DNA of 64,000 bases from Cheilinus undulatus (GCF_018320785.1 NC_054885.1:4600921-4664920); one strand, 5' to 3'. Numbered from the stretch's first letter, positions 11,385 through 24,775 are shown. The notes: generated by a model not told the origin, from the letters alone. A program made the numbers and translations.

Positions 11385-12480
11385 TACCTGAATAATAACC
11401 ACTCTTATCAAAGCAACAACAAAACAAAATTTATGTATTTATGCTGAAGTACAGTAAAGCATTTAACAAAATGTAAACCTATTTCTTTAAAACAAAATTA
11501 CCTATTTACTGGTGATAATAACAATGTGGATGGGCACTGAATTAAATGATTAGGAAAGAAATATCATAAACAGATGTCAGAAAGTTAAGAAGAGAAAACT
11601 TAGATGACTCCTCTTTTGAAAAGAACAAAACAATTGTGAGAAGAGTCAAAAAAATGTGGCAAAAATGGGTTAAAAGTAGCCAAAAAAGGGCGAAAGTTGC
11701 AAAAAGAAGTAGCAGAAATGTGCAAAAATGGCAAAAACATTACAAAGATGCATGGAAAGTGGAAGACGTTGGTTTAAAATGGCCAAAATAAGCAAAGTGC
11801 GACAGAAATGGGCATTTAGTTGAAAAAGCTATGTGTAAGGTGGCCAAAAATGGGCAAGAAATGGCACAAATAAACAAAAAGTGGAAAAAAACATTACAAA
11901 GATGCCTGAAAAGTGGGAGAAATTGGTTAAAAGTGGCAAAAAAATGGACATTGAAGGGCACAAATAGGTTGAAAGTGGCAGAAAATGAATATAAAGAGGG
12001 TCAAAAAGGAGCTGAAAAGTTGCCCAAATGAGAAAAACAGGGCAAAAATGCATGACATGGCAAAAATTGGCAAATGTTGCAAAAAGATGTTTCAGGCATG
12101 TTCAAAAAGCAGCAAAAATGTAACAAAGATGCCAGAAAAGTGGAAGAAATTGTTTAAAAAAGGCAAAAATGGGCAAAAAGGAGAGATAAAGATGCCAAAA
12201 ATGGGCAAAACATTTCAAAATAAATGGTAAAAAATGGCAAAAATGAGCAAAAAGTGGCAAAAGGGGTGAAAAGTACCAAAAATGGGTGCTACAGGGCACA
12301 AATAGGCAAAAATGTGCAAGATATGTGTAACAATAGGTTAAAAAAAATTACATAATGGGGCGAAGGGGCAAAAAATTGCACATATGGGAATGTCCAAGTA
12401 TTTCCAAGTAGAAGCCAAAAAATGGCAATAATGGATGGAAAAAGTGGTGAAATTGATTAAAGAGTAGCACAATTAAATAA
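11385..12480 (-). repeat. Degenerate array of GTGGCAAAAATGGGC-type units (transposon interior)
   Basis: From about 11.64 kb the plus strand is a string of 15-25-bp words such as AAGTGGCAAAAATGGGCAAA with GGTTAAAAGTGG variants. The left edge has ATAATAACCACTCTTATCAA, whose inverted counterpart occurs at about 15.2 kb and whose relative lies inside the hAT element at 34.6 kb. The array is therefore the interior of a transposon family rather than a free satellite. Several long open frames on both strands are produced only by the lack of stop-forming words. Confidence 0.65.
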
Positions 12481-12489
12481 TTCCAGCAT

Positions 12490-14250
12490 CGGACCCCAAT
12501 ACTAGCTTGACACTCATTCTAGCTGCCCAGCCAGCTCTGTGGGCCTGCACACAGCCACAATCATGGGACAGACTGCTGACTCGACTCTTGTCCAGAAGAC
12601 TGATCCTCCACATAAAAAGCTGACTGAAGGGAAGAAGTGTAAGAGAAGGAGCTCAAGCAACAGGGACAAGCTCAGCCTTCAGAGGGTGGTCAAACAAAGC
12701 AGATTCAAGAACTTAAAGGAGCTTTATGCAGTGTCATATTGATGCAGAAGCAGCCCGGACCAAGTACTGAGTGAACTGAATTTTAACTTTGAGGCTGGCA
12801 GGAAAAATTTGTTTAAATGTGTCATAATACAAATGGTCTTTTTTCATTTCACATGCAGCTAACCCTCCAAATAAAGACAGTTTTGAGGAGTTTTATGCAT
12901 GAGTGGAAAATTCTAGAGAAAACAGGAGAGAAGGAGAAGGGCAGGACAGACGAGGGTTGAACGCAGCCTTCGGACACAGCTGTACATGTTGACCTCTGGT
13001 GCTGACATCAGTGACCCTCACTTCTGACTGACTAACCATTCTTATGATTTCTTTCTCTCTCTCTGCAGAAAAACGCTGCCTGAAGCTCCAATCACCACCT
13101 GACTCACAGCTCCATCAGGCAGCTTTCAGGTTCACCGAGCAGGACGCTAAAAGTCCTAAAAGTGCCCCCAGTAGGTAAACCCACTCCTCTTTGTGTTTGG
13201 CACCGCTGGCCTGACTGTAGGCCGCCCTGACCCCCACCCTTTTATCCTAAAGAAGTGCGCTAAAGGGTTGTGACAGAGCTGATGCATGCACTGAAGTTTC
13301 AAGTCTTCCAGGGCTATTTGAGTCCTTTTTCTGACATGTTCAACTTTCTGTGTCAGCGTGGATTTCATGGTAAGAGTTGAGAGTTTAGTTAAAAGGTTTA
13401 AAATTTCAGCTGCATGTAGAAATGTCTCAGAATATAACGTGTGCAGCTTTTCCACTGCAGCTCTGTTGGATTTCAGAGTGTTTCACTTCCTGGGTACACA
13501 GCCACGGGCATGGGCGTAGGTTCAGCCGTTCTCCCACCAAGATCAGCCAGATCTTTTTTTTTTTATTTGCTTTGGCTGCATTTTAAATCCAGTATTTGTC
13601 CATCATTTCACTAATAAATGTCTGCTGTAAAGCCTGATAGTTGATGGTTCCAGTCCAGTTATCTGTCAGATAAATAAATCCAATTTAAAGGCTAGAAAAA
13701 TGTTTAAAAAGGCAGGATTCTGCAGCTTTACTAGTCACAATCCTAGGCAGATAATCTCAAATTTGATTAAATGTTATTTATAGTTGCATTTTGTCATGTA
13801 AAGTTCAGAGAACACTCAGGATCAGTCACACTGAGCTCTGTTTGTTTGAGATGCAGCAGCTGGTAAACTGTGTGGTTGGTTTGGAGAATGTTAGCTGTGG
13901 TAGCACCGCCGACCTTCGATCCTCTCTGCAGGTTAACTTCCACATTCCAGCACTGGATGTTATCACTCAATACTTAAATTACATGCAAATATAACCTGAC
14001 ACAGCCTACTAACAGTTATATCCCTACTATCAAGATCAAGAATGTGCTAAACAGTACTGTTCCTACAAAACCCATCGTTTTAGACTCCCAGAGCCAGTCT
14101 GGTTGTTTTCCTCTTTGTATACCCATGTCTTATTGATCCCCTCTTTATGACCTGTCTTGCTTTAACTTTGCCTTGTGAGGCTACCTAGAGTGCTTTGACA
14201 GGTGCCTACAAACATTCCTGCCCAGGTTTTTATTGGGCCCCTGACAAACT
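12490..14250. other. Non-coding or unknown; one exon-like segment
   Basis: At 12.54-12.74 kb an open frame has SSSNRDKLSLQRVVKQS, which faintly resembles a LINE ORF C-terminus. At 13.07-13.17 kb there is an exon-like segment described separately. The rest shows no supported gene. Confidence 0.35.
13069..13174 (+). other. Possible isolated internal exon, 34 codons, unknown product
   Basis: A strong polypyrimidine tract and acceptor (TTTCTCTCTCTCTGCAG) precedes a 106-bp segment that ends at a plausible donor (AGTAG then GTAAAC). Only one frame is open across it, reading RCLKLQSPPDSQLHQAAF and then RFTEQDAKSPKSAPS, Ser/Pro-rich. This is the best splice-bounded open segment outside the two named genes. 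No neighbouring exon or known domain was found, so it could be an exon of a non-coding transcript or chance. Confidence 0.3.
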
Positions 14251-14254
14251 TAGA

Positions 14255-15225
14255 GAAGGGGACCTCCCCGATTGGGATTTATTGACAGTATCAATGTAAG
14301 TGTGTTGGATCAGTAGTATTGGTGCAAGTCTTGGTGCCACTTGTCATCATTTTGCACACCTTTCCTGGCCATTTTTGCCACTTGTTGCCTATTGTTTCTG
14401 CTATTAACCAATTTTTTCCCACTATTAATCCATTCTCACCACTTTTTCTGCCCATTTTGCCATTTTCATCTGCAATTAGCTTTATTATAATTCCCATTTT
14501 TTACCACGTTAAATTGATTTTTACCCCTCTCTGCATGTCTAAGCCACTTTGTGCTACTTTTTGCCAATTTTGACCCATTATGAATCTTATTTAACCACTT
14601 TTTCAGCTATTTTCTGCCAACTTTCCACCTCTGTCAACCCATTTTTACCGCTTTTGTCTCATGCCACTTTGGAATTCTATTTCCCTGCCTTCTCTGCACA
14701 TTTTTGCAACTTTACACATATTTTTGCACTTTCAGCCAATTGTTTTTGCCCCTCTTAATCCATTTTTACTATTTTAAACTAGGTATGCCTGAAGTAATTG
14801 GTCTGGTATCGGCAGATATCAACATTTCTGGCCATATTTACATCCGATATTTTGCCTGTGTATTTCAGCATATATGAAGTTTAGAGGAGTTTTAGGCTGG
14901 ACCAGCAGACCTATTTCAGTTTATACTTTAAAGTGTTTTAAAGTTTGTTTCCTTGGTCCTCATCAAACCTTAAAGTGTGTCCAAAAGGATTTAAATTTCT
15001 TGTCCAAAACGCACATTTAGAAATCCATATTGGTATCTGTAAAAAGAATCTGTTAATATCGGCATATTGGCAAAAATCCAATATCATGTGTCCTTATTTT
15101 TAAACGATTTTTTCCATTCCTTTTTTTGCCTGATAAAAAGGGGTTTACAATTTGAAGAAAGCCAGATACTATGGCATAAATGAAAAAGATGTTGCTTTGA
15201 TAAGAGTAGTTGTTATTCAGGGAAT
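14255..15225 (+). repeat. Degenerate array of GCCACTTTTTG-type units, inverted relative to the 11.4-12.5 kb copy
   Basis: From 14.33 to 14.78 kb the plus strand repeats words such as TTGCCACTTGTTGCC and CCACTTTTTCTGCCCATTTT. The right border GATAAGAGTAGTTGTTATTC is the inverted form of the left border of the array at 11.39 kb. The two are therefore copies of one element in opposite orientation, about 1.8 kb apart. Confidence 0.6.
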
Positions 15226-15229
15226 ATGG

Positions 15230-17230
15230 TTATGACAGCTTAACTCTTGCACACATCCATTGGCCTACAGTTTTGCCGGGCCCCAGAAAACTTATGGGCC
15301 AACTTGCATATAGGTTAAATACATTCTTGTTATTATTATTGTTAAAATGCTATCAATGCTATTAGTTCATTGTTGTTTACATCTTACTACTGTAACTGGC
15401 AGCGTGTCTGTGTCAATTTGCATGCCGCATTGTTGCTCCCATTGTCCTTGATATCTCTTAGAAGACTTTTTGGGTGTGCTGGTTCAAAACTGGAACCAAT
15501 AAAAAATTCACAAGTGTTTACAGATTTGCTAGAGTCATCATTTGGGGACTTCTGCTACGTTCCATTACCCATAAGTCAGATGTTGGAGCTGGGAACGACA
15601 TCACATCCAAGTTGAATGTGTTTACTATGAGCTTACTATAAGCTCTCTTTAAAGCATTTCTCAGTGCTCATGTTAAACAAGACAACATAGGAGATGTGTC
15701 ACACATTCTTATTAGACGCTTTTACTGAGAAATCAATTGCTGTTTTGTCAGCTCTAGTTGCTGGTGGTGCGTAAACATGTTTGTAGCCAAACGGTTTGAT
15801 GCTTTGTTAAAGCTTCACGAAAAAGTGTCTAAAACTTTGTAAATAAGTTAAAAGACACAGCTGTAATGCTCCTCTTACTGTGTTGTTGGCTTATCAGCAC
15901 AATACGCACCGGCACGCAGAGATGCTGAGCCATTATGCAGTTATGTGGGGGAAAAACACCCTTTACATGCAAATTTGCCTGATTGCATTAAACATCTAAT
16001 GATGGGGATGGTACATTGTACCGGCATTGTACGGTCTGCAGCCAGAGTAACAAACACTATCTGCATTGTCCTTCACCATGTTGTTACAAATAATGCACAA
16101 ACTTTGTCACCAGCGTAGCTGATTAGGAGTTGAAGACGCAGTGGGGTTTATTAAGACGATCTTGAAATAGGTCTTTAGAAGTTGTAAATTTAATGTCAGA
16201 TTTTCTGTATATACTCAGGACAGTAGACAGCGCTGCTTCATTATCTCTGCCTGCAGCATTTTGATGGAACATCTGTAGTCCCCCTGACATTGTGTGAAGC
16301 AGTTGTGCACAAGTAAGTGATAGCAATCTGATATGCTCACAATTATAATGGTGCAGTTTCACTACAATATAACGCGTTAAAGGATAATTTACTCAGGACT
16401 GAATAAGAGAAACTGAAACAGCGCAGCCCCCAGCCTGACTATTCTCTCAAGAAACATGTGATACTAAAAATAAAACTTTAACACACTCAGAGTGAAAGTA
16501 AAAGTCAGATTCCTGGGTATCATGTCTACAAAATCCTTCCTATCAACGTTCACTTTTTTAGTTTTATTACTTCTTTGGAAATGAAGTCTCAGTAGAGTTA
16601 TGGTAAATGTCTTTGGTAACATATTTTCAGTTCCTCTGTTCTGTGAGAGCAGATCAATAAAAAGTAAGGACTCTGATGCAGCTGTTTTCACACTTGCACA
16701 AGCACTTAGTTTATAACATCCTCTGGATTAATCCCTTGTTCAACTGTTTCTGATGAGTCTCAGTTTTGTATCCTGTAAATGATACGTTTCAGAGAAGCTT
16801 CACTCTGGATTATTTTAACAGTATGAACCTGAAGGAGAGAGATTTTCCTGGGATTTACTCACATTAACGGGTCTTACATTTGCTGAAATAACATCATGAT
16901 GCAGCTTGGACAGTGTGCTGATTGTTAGAATGAGATAATGGGGCGGGGCTTAGCAAAAGGTGTCTGCCTCGAGCATCAAGCCGGTGTTTCTGTGATGGAA
17001 GATGCCTAAATGTCCATGCAGCGCACACACACAGACTCTGCATACACAGTGCTCAGTTCTCTGCCTGCTGATGGTGATATCAGAGACTTTGGTCATAAAA
17101 AGAGAAATTTGTGGTTTTGGTTTGCCGAATAAACACAGAAGTGGCAGCATGGCATGCTTCAGGCTGTGTAACTAACATTGCACTTCCTGTGATGAGATTA
17201 TAACACACTGGCACTGTAAAACAATATAAA
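15230..17230. other. No gene recognised
   Basis: AT-rich unique-looking sequence. The short open frames have no domain and no splice context. Confidence 0.4.
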
Positions 17231-17234
17231 CTTG

Positions 17235-18125
17235 GCAGAAAAGTAGGTTAATTTGTGTTTACAATGCTTCTTGGCAATTAATCTTACACTGCTGTAACAC
17301 CTGTTTATTTCACTTTTAAATGGAGCTACATTTGTAAGGAACATGCATTTGTGGGATAAGCAGCAGAGCTGAGTATGTTGGTTACACCCATGAAAAATGT
17401 GCCAATTCTTTCCTGTTCATGCCAAACAGATTTTTTGCTGTTGCTATTGACTCTTGTTTTGAGGTTCTAGTACCCCCAGGTGCTGCCGATCATGGGCCTG
17501 TGATAGGGCAACTTCAAGCTGCCGCAATATTTGGAGTTAACCCTAGTACCATCTCCAAACTGAAGGCCAAGAAGATGTTTCCTCACCCTGTCAGCACTCA
17601 GGAACCGCAGGCTGTCTTCTACAGATTTGTAGTCAAGGTTTGCAGGACAATATGGCCGCCCAGACAATCCGGAACAGACTGCACACAGCCAATCTCCAGT
17701 CTCAAAGGCTGGCCATGACTGCCAAGACAAGAGTAACAACTTGGTGTGGAGCGGCATCTCCCTTACTGGAAAAATAAGGCTTGTAATCATCTGAGTCAAT
17801 CTCAATGCAGAAGGATATCGAGATGAGATTCTACAACCAGTGGCAATCCCATAGCTCCACAGTCTGGGACTAAACTCTGTTCTCCAAGGTGACAACACTG
17901 GCCCACACAGAGCGGAGTTCATCAGAGACTGCCTCCAGAGTTTAGGAGTTGAGAGGATGAAATGGCCTGCCAGCAGCCCTGACCTTAACCTCATTCAACA
18001 CTTGTGGGATCAGCTTTGTGCCCTTTTTAGTCCTCCTAACAGACGGTTTCTCCTGCATAAACCAAAGCACATCATACAGAGTTAGCACCAATTGTGCCCA
18101 TGCTAAAACCTAACCTGATTACATA
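17235..18125 (+). mobile_element. Tc1-like transposon with decayed transposase
   Basis: The plus strand encodes GQLQAAAIFGVNPSTISKLK (helix-turn-helix, as in family members reading GASQREVAxxFGVSPSTISRL). After frame changes come a CAATCTCCAGTCTCAAAGGC block and near 17980 SPDLNLIQHLWDQLC, the third catalytic segment of a Tc1 transposase. It is related copy for copy to 58.09-58.88 kb on the other strand; both share GAGCTGAGTATGTKGGTT and CTTTTAAATGG. The 175-codon minus-strand open frame is an antisense artefact. Confidence 0.75.
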
Positions 18126-18129
18126 TTCT

Positions 18130-20815
18130 ACATTTAAATTTAGACTCTGTAAACAGAGATTAGGTTGTGAGTAACATCAGCAGGCCAAGTGTTAAAAGAT
18201 CAGCATCATCTTGGGTGGAGAGGAGGAAAACACCATCATGTGATGTTGACAAGGATGATAATGATGGTGATGTAAACCATGATGGATCCCTCTATTAATA
18301 GACCTGGCAATAGAGTGGCCACAGTCACAAAGGAGAACAGCAGCGCTATGGATGAGAGGCCCCATTATGTCCAAACAGAGGAGTCAGCCGCAAACAAACC
18401 TCATCTGACTGAGCCTGTCTTTCTCCTTCCCTTTGCCTAGCCGCTCTCCCTGCGATAACCCCGACTCCTTTTCTGCTGAGTGGGTGTTTGGAAGAGTTGC
18501 GAAGGTCAGAGGAAAGACGCTGAAGCGAGGCGCGAGCTCGGGGCTGTGACCTCTGATTGGCCCTGGCTGCTCTGAGTCACAGAGCGCCAACCAAAAGGGC
18601 CCCGCGCTGTCCGAAAGCAGACGACGAGTAGGCTGCTGCCCGGCTCTGACAAAAGGAGAGTTGTGCAGAGGTGGTGAGACACAATGGGACAGTTGAGAAG
18701 AGGAGGAGAAGAGCTCAATCCTCACCATAAGCATCTTATTGTGAAAGCCTGCTTTGTTAAAGACAGAATCTATAGGGCGATGAAATTAAGGGGATTTTCC
18801 TGTATGTAAAAACCAGTCAACAGAGCTTAAATCCACTTGTTTGTGCACTAATGTAGTAAAAAATTCCTTAATCTCCTTTGCAGACATTATTAAAAGAGAC
18901 ATAAATCCATCCTTTATTGTTTACTGAAGAAGTTCTGTAGATTCCCTTTTGCAGATGGGATGTGGGAGACAACAGAGACAAAAATTCCACTTTAAGTCCA
19001 TCGTCTCCTCCCTTCATGCAGATGTTCACATTGTGGTCAAAAATATTCACTCATGCACACTCCTCCCTAAGTGATATACGTGCTCATTCACACGGACATG
19101 CTCTGCTTAATGTTGCGGTAAACATTTCCCGCCTCGGGCCTTGCCTCTCCCAAACTCACCCAGGAACCAGAGCAGGTAACACTCAGCCGGTTCTGGCGCC
19201 CGTCCATGCGATCCCGGCTGTTAAATCCGAGTCTGTTGCCAAGCGGCTCGTCCTGCCCTGGAACTCTTTGAACGGTTGCCCAAAAAATATGCATATACTA
19301 GACTAGACAGAAAATCCTGGAGCAGTTAGAGTACATCTAGACTTACTTTCGAGCAAATTCACTGCTGCAGTTTCACTCAGCCTGTCAAGCTTTACATCTT
19401 CATCCTCGTAAATGTTAAAAGGTCCATTCTCAACATGATTGAGGGGCACAGAATGAACAAGCTGGAACAAATCTTTCTTTTTAAAATGTTGCAAAATATG
19501 CCTAAAAACAAATGCTGTGCTCCAGCTATTTTGCACAGGTGAGCAATATGAAATCTGTATAAATTCTTTTTGCTCTTTCTGTAAGAGAGTTGTGATTCAG
19601 TTATATTACTCTTTTTCCCTAAAACAATCTCGTGATGAGAGGCTTAACTCACAGAAAGATATTCTTATAAGTCTGTTCAGTTCTTACATTATTGCTTGCA
19701 GCTTAAACTAATGGCGCTGTTACCGATATGGCTGTTTCATAATAAAAGCATATGAACAACATAATAACTGGGGAGTTCAATTCTGCTGAATTTGCTGGAA
19801 ATAAAACGTGTTTAGCATTGCAGAAACTGAGCTTTAAGTATATGGAGTTGCGGTTTTTATAGCCACTTCTTTGACCATGACTCTAAGCTACAGCCCACAT
19901 TTCTAAGGCCATTTCTTATCCTAGAAGCACCTATTTTCCATAAAAGGCCAATCTAGACCATGTTGTCATTATTACTGCATTTATCAGTTAACAGTTTTTT
20001 GTGTATGAATTGATTTCTGCAAGACAGTGATGTATTTCTCTTTAGTTTTGTGACATTGCTATTTCAGTGGCAATTTTAGCATCTTCCTACAGGGATGGAA
20101 AGTAACCATTCACATATGATTACATTACCATGACTGACTAGTTTTTTGGTACTTGTAAATCTTGATCCAAAGGGGGACTACTGGACTTGACTGAATGTCT
20201 TAAAGATGCCTCTTTAAGAGATTGACAAGATGCAAAACGTCTTAAGCCAGCTCAGACGGCACCATTTTTTTTAAACTTTTACAGTGACACCATGTCAGAT
20301 TACGCAACAAAACTCTTGTCCAATCTTGGCCAACAGACTGGCCACACACCTAGTATGATCCTGACCGCTTATCCTGACTCTACTTTCTCTGAAACTGCGT
20401 GGATTTCACCAACCTTTAAAGAACTTCAGTCAAGTCTAGTTCCTGCTATTTGGACCAAGATTTGGATAACAAAAACCTTGATAATTGAGAACCTACTGGG
20501 AACCAACTTTTTGCACACTTGTACTGTTTTTGAGTGGTTGTTAAAATCAGGAATGTTACTTTGACCTAAATAGATTTAAGGTAAGTTTTGTTCTTCTCTA
20601 CATCTTAAAAAGCTTCCTTTACTGAATAAACAAATTAAAACAAAAACAAGGAGGTCCAAGCTTTCTGTCAACACCATGGCACTGGTGAGTAGTTCGGCTT
20701 TAATTTCAGTAGCACATAACAAGAGAACAGCTGTTGCATTTCACTTTATTATGAGGGTGTGACTTTGCCTACACAACCTTGTTGGAGATATATATTCTCT
20801 TGTTGGTATTGCATA
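18130..20815. other. No gene recognised; CpG-richer block 18.40-18.70 kb
   Basis: The 18.40-18.70 kb block is GC-rich, with several CpGs, an inverted CCAAT motif (CTGATTGGCC) and GAGTCA. It could be an enhancer or an unrecognised promoter. A 116-codon minus-strand frame across it has no domain. The rest shows nothing supported. Confidence 0.35.
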
Positions 20816-20817
20816 GT

Positions 20818-21522
20818 AATGGTGCATTCACACCAGTCTGCTTTGAACAAACTCTGGTCTGTTTTCCTGGATAGTCCAGTTTGTTTGGAAAGCTCACACC
20901 AACTCTGCAGACCAAACAAGCAGACTTTGGCCCACTTGAAAACAGGGGGTCTCGGTCCGCTTCCAAAGAACTCTGGTGCGGTTCGTTTGAGGTGTGAAAG
21001 CTAAGAGGACCAACTTGCGAACCAAAGGCAGGAAGTGGAATAAAGTGTAGTAATACACGGATTTATATGTGATTTAATACACTCAAATACATGTCGGTAC
21101 CTCGCTTGGCGTCTGTGTAGCCATAGCAACATGTCGTAGTCGGTGCTGATTTATTCATCTCATGTAAAGAACGACATGCTGGGCAGCTCACCACCTCGCT
21201 GGCTGCTCGTTATGCCCCAGTGCAAAAGCAGAAACCCAAAGACAAAGCGTAAATTCAATGCTTTTTCATTGTTTATGTGGAAAAAAGACAGGCGCAAGGA
21301 AATGGATTTCTGGTTTCGTTGCGCCTGTCTTTTCTTCTTGGTCGCCATGTTTGTGACGACAGCACCACTAATGGGCAGAGGTTGTAGGTGTTCAGACGGT
21401 TTGGCCCATTTGACTAATAGCAGTGTGAATGCGAACCAAACGCAAGTAAAGTTTAACAATGCTGCAATTTACGTTCCAAAACGGACTGAGCCCTCCAGAC
21501 TATCGGGCGTGAAAACGACCTA
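20818..21522. mobile_element. MITE, ends GGTGCATTCACACC and CGTGAAAACGACC
   Basis: The two ends are imperfect inverted repeats (GGTGCATTCACACCAGTC against the reverse complement of the right end, GGTCGTTTTCACGCCCGA). The interior has CAAACTCTGGTCTG and GTGTGAATGCGAACCAAACG, and a perfect 15-bp hairpin. The right 190 bp recurs at 62.87-63.06 kb. It has the look of a fish non-autonomous PIF/Harbinger-like element, but the superfamily is inferred. Confidence 0.65.
21283..21333. repeat. 15-bp perfect hairpin inside the MITE
   Basis: AAAAGACAGGCGCAA (21283-21297) is matched exactly by its reverse complement at 21319-21333, with a 21-nt loop. It sits in the middle of the MITE. Confidence 0.85.
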
Positions 21523-21594
21523 AGAAAAGAGCATACTTTACAGTGCAAACCCCTCACACATAAAAAGTAGCTATCTGGTACTTTGAGTAAACTT

Positions 21595-22460
21595 TAAATT
21601 AATTAAGGCCCAAGCACCTAGTGGTAAGAGGACCTAATTGTGTCTGATAGAGATTTTCTTATTATCAATATTTGCCATCATCATCTCGTGTCTTAGGAAT
21701 CTTTGGAAAATGTTGATACTTTTTGGGTCTCCAGGTTGGCCACTCAGAATTGTCCTAGTGCGTTAGTGCCACCTAACAGTTTTCAAAGTTCAAGCCCCCT
21801 ACTTTAACTTTGTCTTAGATCTTTAAAACTTTGTGTGCTGATGCAGCTTGGGGAGATCTACAAAAAAGCCTCAAGGGCCGACACTCTATCTCCAACAGGA
21901 AATCTGCCATTTTGGAAAAAGAAAGTCAAAATTTGGCCATTTTTGGCCATTTCCGGGGGTCATATCTAGACTAACTCTAACTAGGGATTTCATCCAATCA
22001 ACTTGTACGTTGGCGTACAGCTAGATGAGTCATGGATGATGAAATGTGTTACAGGAATTTAGCCTTCGTCAAAGGGCGTGTCCTTGGCAAGGCGTCAAAT
22101 TTGCATATTTACTTGAATAGATTTATAGACCATCACTTTTTCTCCTGCTTGAATAAATATTAATCAAAGCAGCTGTACTTTTATTCCAGCAAATAGTCTT
22201 GCACTTTTTCCACCTCTGCTTTCTTCACTGTGCAACATCTATCTTTGCTATTTGTGTGTTTTTACACCTTTTTGCCATTGATAGTCAGGCTGGAGGCTTT
22301 TTTCCCCATCTAAGCCATTCCTGTGACGTGATATCCCAAGAATGCTTTGAGGAATTTTCTTCAAACTTTGCATAAATGTCCACTCTGACTCAAGGAAGAT
22401 CTGATTCGATTTCAGAAGGCAGAAGTCAGGTCATCTGGCCTGATCATCATCCCTCTCCTT
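21595..22460. repeat. Probable old dispersed fish repeat
   Basis: Segments such as CCAAGCACCTAGTGG, AGGAAATCTGCCATTTTGG and GAATTTTCTTCAAACTTTGC are typical of a very common, non-coding fish repeat. The last is followed by a segment like CAAGGAAGATCTGATTCGAT. The assignment is from memory; no ends are visible. Confidence 0.4.
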
Positions 22461-22464
22461 TAAG

Positions 22465-24775
22465 ATTTCCAACAATTACACGACCTCAAAACTCACCACA
22501 GCCTTTCTTCTCCATTTAAGCTAAACTAAATAGTGTTTGCTGATAAGTTGGACGTCTGTGGGGGAAAAGCAGAAGTAAGAGGAGGAATTTCTGTACTTCT
22601 TTGCACAGAAGGACTCTATATCTAAACAGACTAAACAAAGATGTGACTGATCAAGATGTGACTAAGATACCGGCCACATTTCAGCTGAAAAAACCTGATA
22701 ACTGAAATGTTTCACCAAATGCCATTGTTTGCAGCTGAATCCACCCAGAATTCACAGCACTCCTGTTTATAATTAATGGGCTGACTAATACTGATTGCTC
22801 AGGACAAAAACAATATCACATATGAATCTATAACACATCGTACATCTGCCTCAGCGTTCACACATTTCTCTCCCACTGGTTGGGAGTGTTTTTGACGAAC
22901 ATTTGGCACCGTGGCACGCTGCCACCTCACGAGTGTTCCCGTAAACACTCACCGCTCTGGACCCTACACTGTGGTGCTCTGCCAGAATGTCAGTGAACCT
23001 GTGGTCAACCTCCACCGCAACGCTGAATAAAACTAAAGCCTGAGCAGCAGCAGAGACAGGCAGCTGCTCAGAGAATAGAATTTATAAGGGAGGTGGCAAA
23101 GTGGAGGCATAACACTGCCAGGAACTGTTGTTTTCCTCTGTTTATTCATATTCCCATGGATACTGACAAAAAGGCATAGAATTAAAATAGTCGCTCCAAA
23201 TGCCAGAGAATTACCTGATTTAAAGCTATTATCATCCGGCATGGAGACCCTGCAAGTGATGTCACACTTCTGCAAGCCCTCCAAATCATGTCAAGAAGAT
23301 TTGCATTCTCCTTTCTGTGACGTTTTTAAAAACATGTTGAGTAACTTCTGCCCTAACAGGATTATTCCCTTCAGGCCAGGACATAAAAAAACACATCTGT
23401 TGGAGCAAATATCTACATATGTGCTTTTTTCCCTACACATACATGTTGTTACAGGGTAGTTTGACTGTTTGCTGCCAAAGGGTGTAGAAAGATTTAACAG
23501 GCCCCCTTCCCCAGAGAAAGTCACTTACAAGCTCTGTAATATTTGTTGGATGAGAATATGAAGGTTGAATAACCAAAAGGTGTGGCTGCACTTATTAGGA
23601 AACAAGCAAATATGATGACGCTGTTGTTTGTTTTGGCAGTTTGTTGGGTCTGGTATTGTTTACTCAAATTTCACGTCTTAATTGATGGTCTACATTTTGA
23701 AAAATCATAAAATGGTGCCTTTAATTATGTTCTAAAAAAATAATATTTATGTGGGACAAGGACGATAGAACTTCTAAGTTGTTTTCCAAATGGGCGTGAC
23801 GTTAATCCTGACTTAACTGTTAATAACCAGCAAGGCAGTTGTTTCCACACATAGCAACTTCGTATGAAAACTTAACAGCAGAACAGACACACTTAAGTAT
23901 TTTGCTTGAACTTGTTATTAGGTAATTGGAGTTTTAAGCATTTTAAGCAGCATTTAAACAGCTGAAGTTGTTATTTAAGGTACATTAAACCATTGAAACT
24001 GTAAAAGGTATGAATAACAGTGGAAACTGTGAGCTAAAACTGTGATAAACAGGTAAAATCCTATGTTAAAAAGTGTATAAACCTAGCTAAAAATGCTATT
24101 AATTGTTGACAAAGTCAACTAAAATGATAGCAGCTTACATAGTTGGCAAAAAAGTGTGATAAATTGTTGGTATACTTAGCTTGCTAAGCATTACATGGTT
24201 GGATTTTTTGGCTGAAAGTCTGAAAAAACATTTAGATACAGTTTGCTAAACAAGAATTCTTTAAAATAAATTAAATATAGCCCTCAATAGAGCACGAAGC
24301 TTGTGCTGCACTGTATTATACTTCTTAGTTTTGAATCGAGGCAGTGCTACCATGCTAATATTGTAAACAAACATTTTGACTAGGATTTACGGCTGTTTTT
24401 AGGACTAAATTGAGACAAAAATATAAATAGAAAAAATTTTTGAAACAAATAATAACATGTCTTGATTTATAATGGTGTAATGGATTACAGCAGCAAATAG
24501 CAGCACCAATGATGTCTGGTAGCCAGACTGACTTGGCCCCCTGAAATCTGATTGGTCTCCCCAAAATCCTTTAAATGATTGGCCATTTGCCTTGTCAGCC
24601 ATCAACTAGCCATTTAAGCATGCCTTATCACTGAGCATATCTTAACCAACATTAGAATAGTTTTACTAATGTTAATAATGAGGTGAGATATTATATAAGT
24701 GGCCACGCCATCCTTAAAATTTCTGTATGTGGCCCCCAATGGAAACAGTTTGGACACCCTGGGCTTAAAGTAATG
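22465..24775. other. No gene recognised; hAT-end fragment near 24.75 kb
   Basis: Unique-looking AT-rich sequence. GTTTGGACACCCTGGGC at about 24.75 kb resembles the right end of hAT-type elements that begin CAGGGTGTCCAAAC, but no matching left end is visible. Confidence 0.4.

Noticed and set aside
17467..17994. 175-codon minus-strand open frame
   Set aside because: Exact antisense of a Tc1-like transposase relic read on the plus strand.
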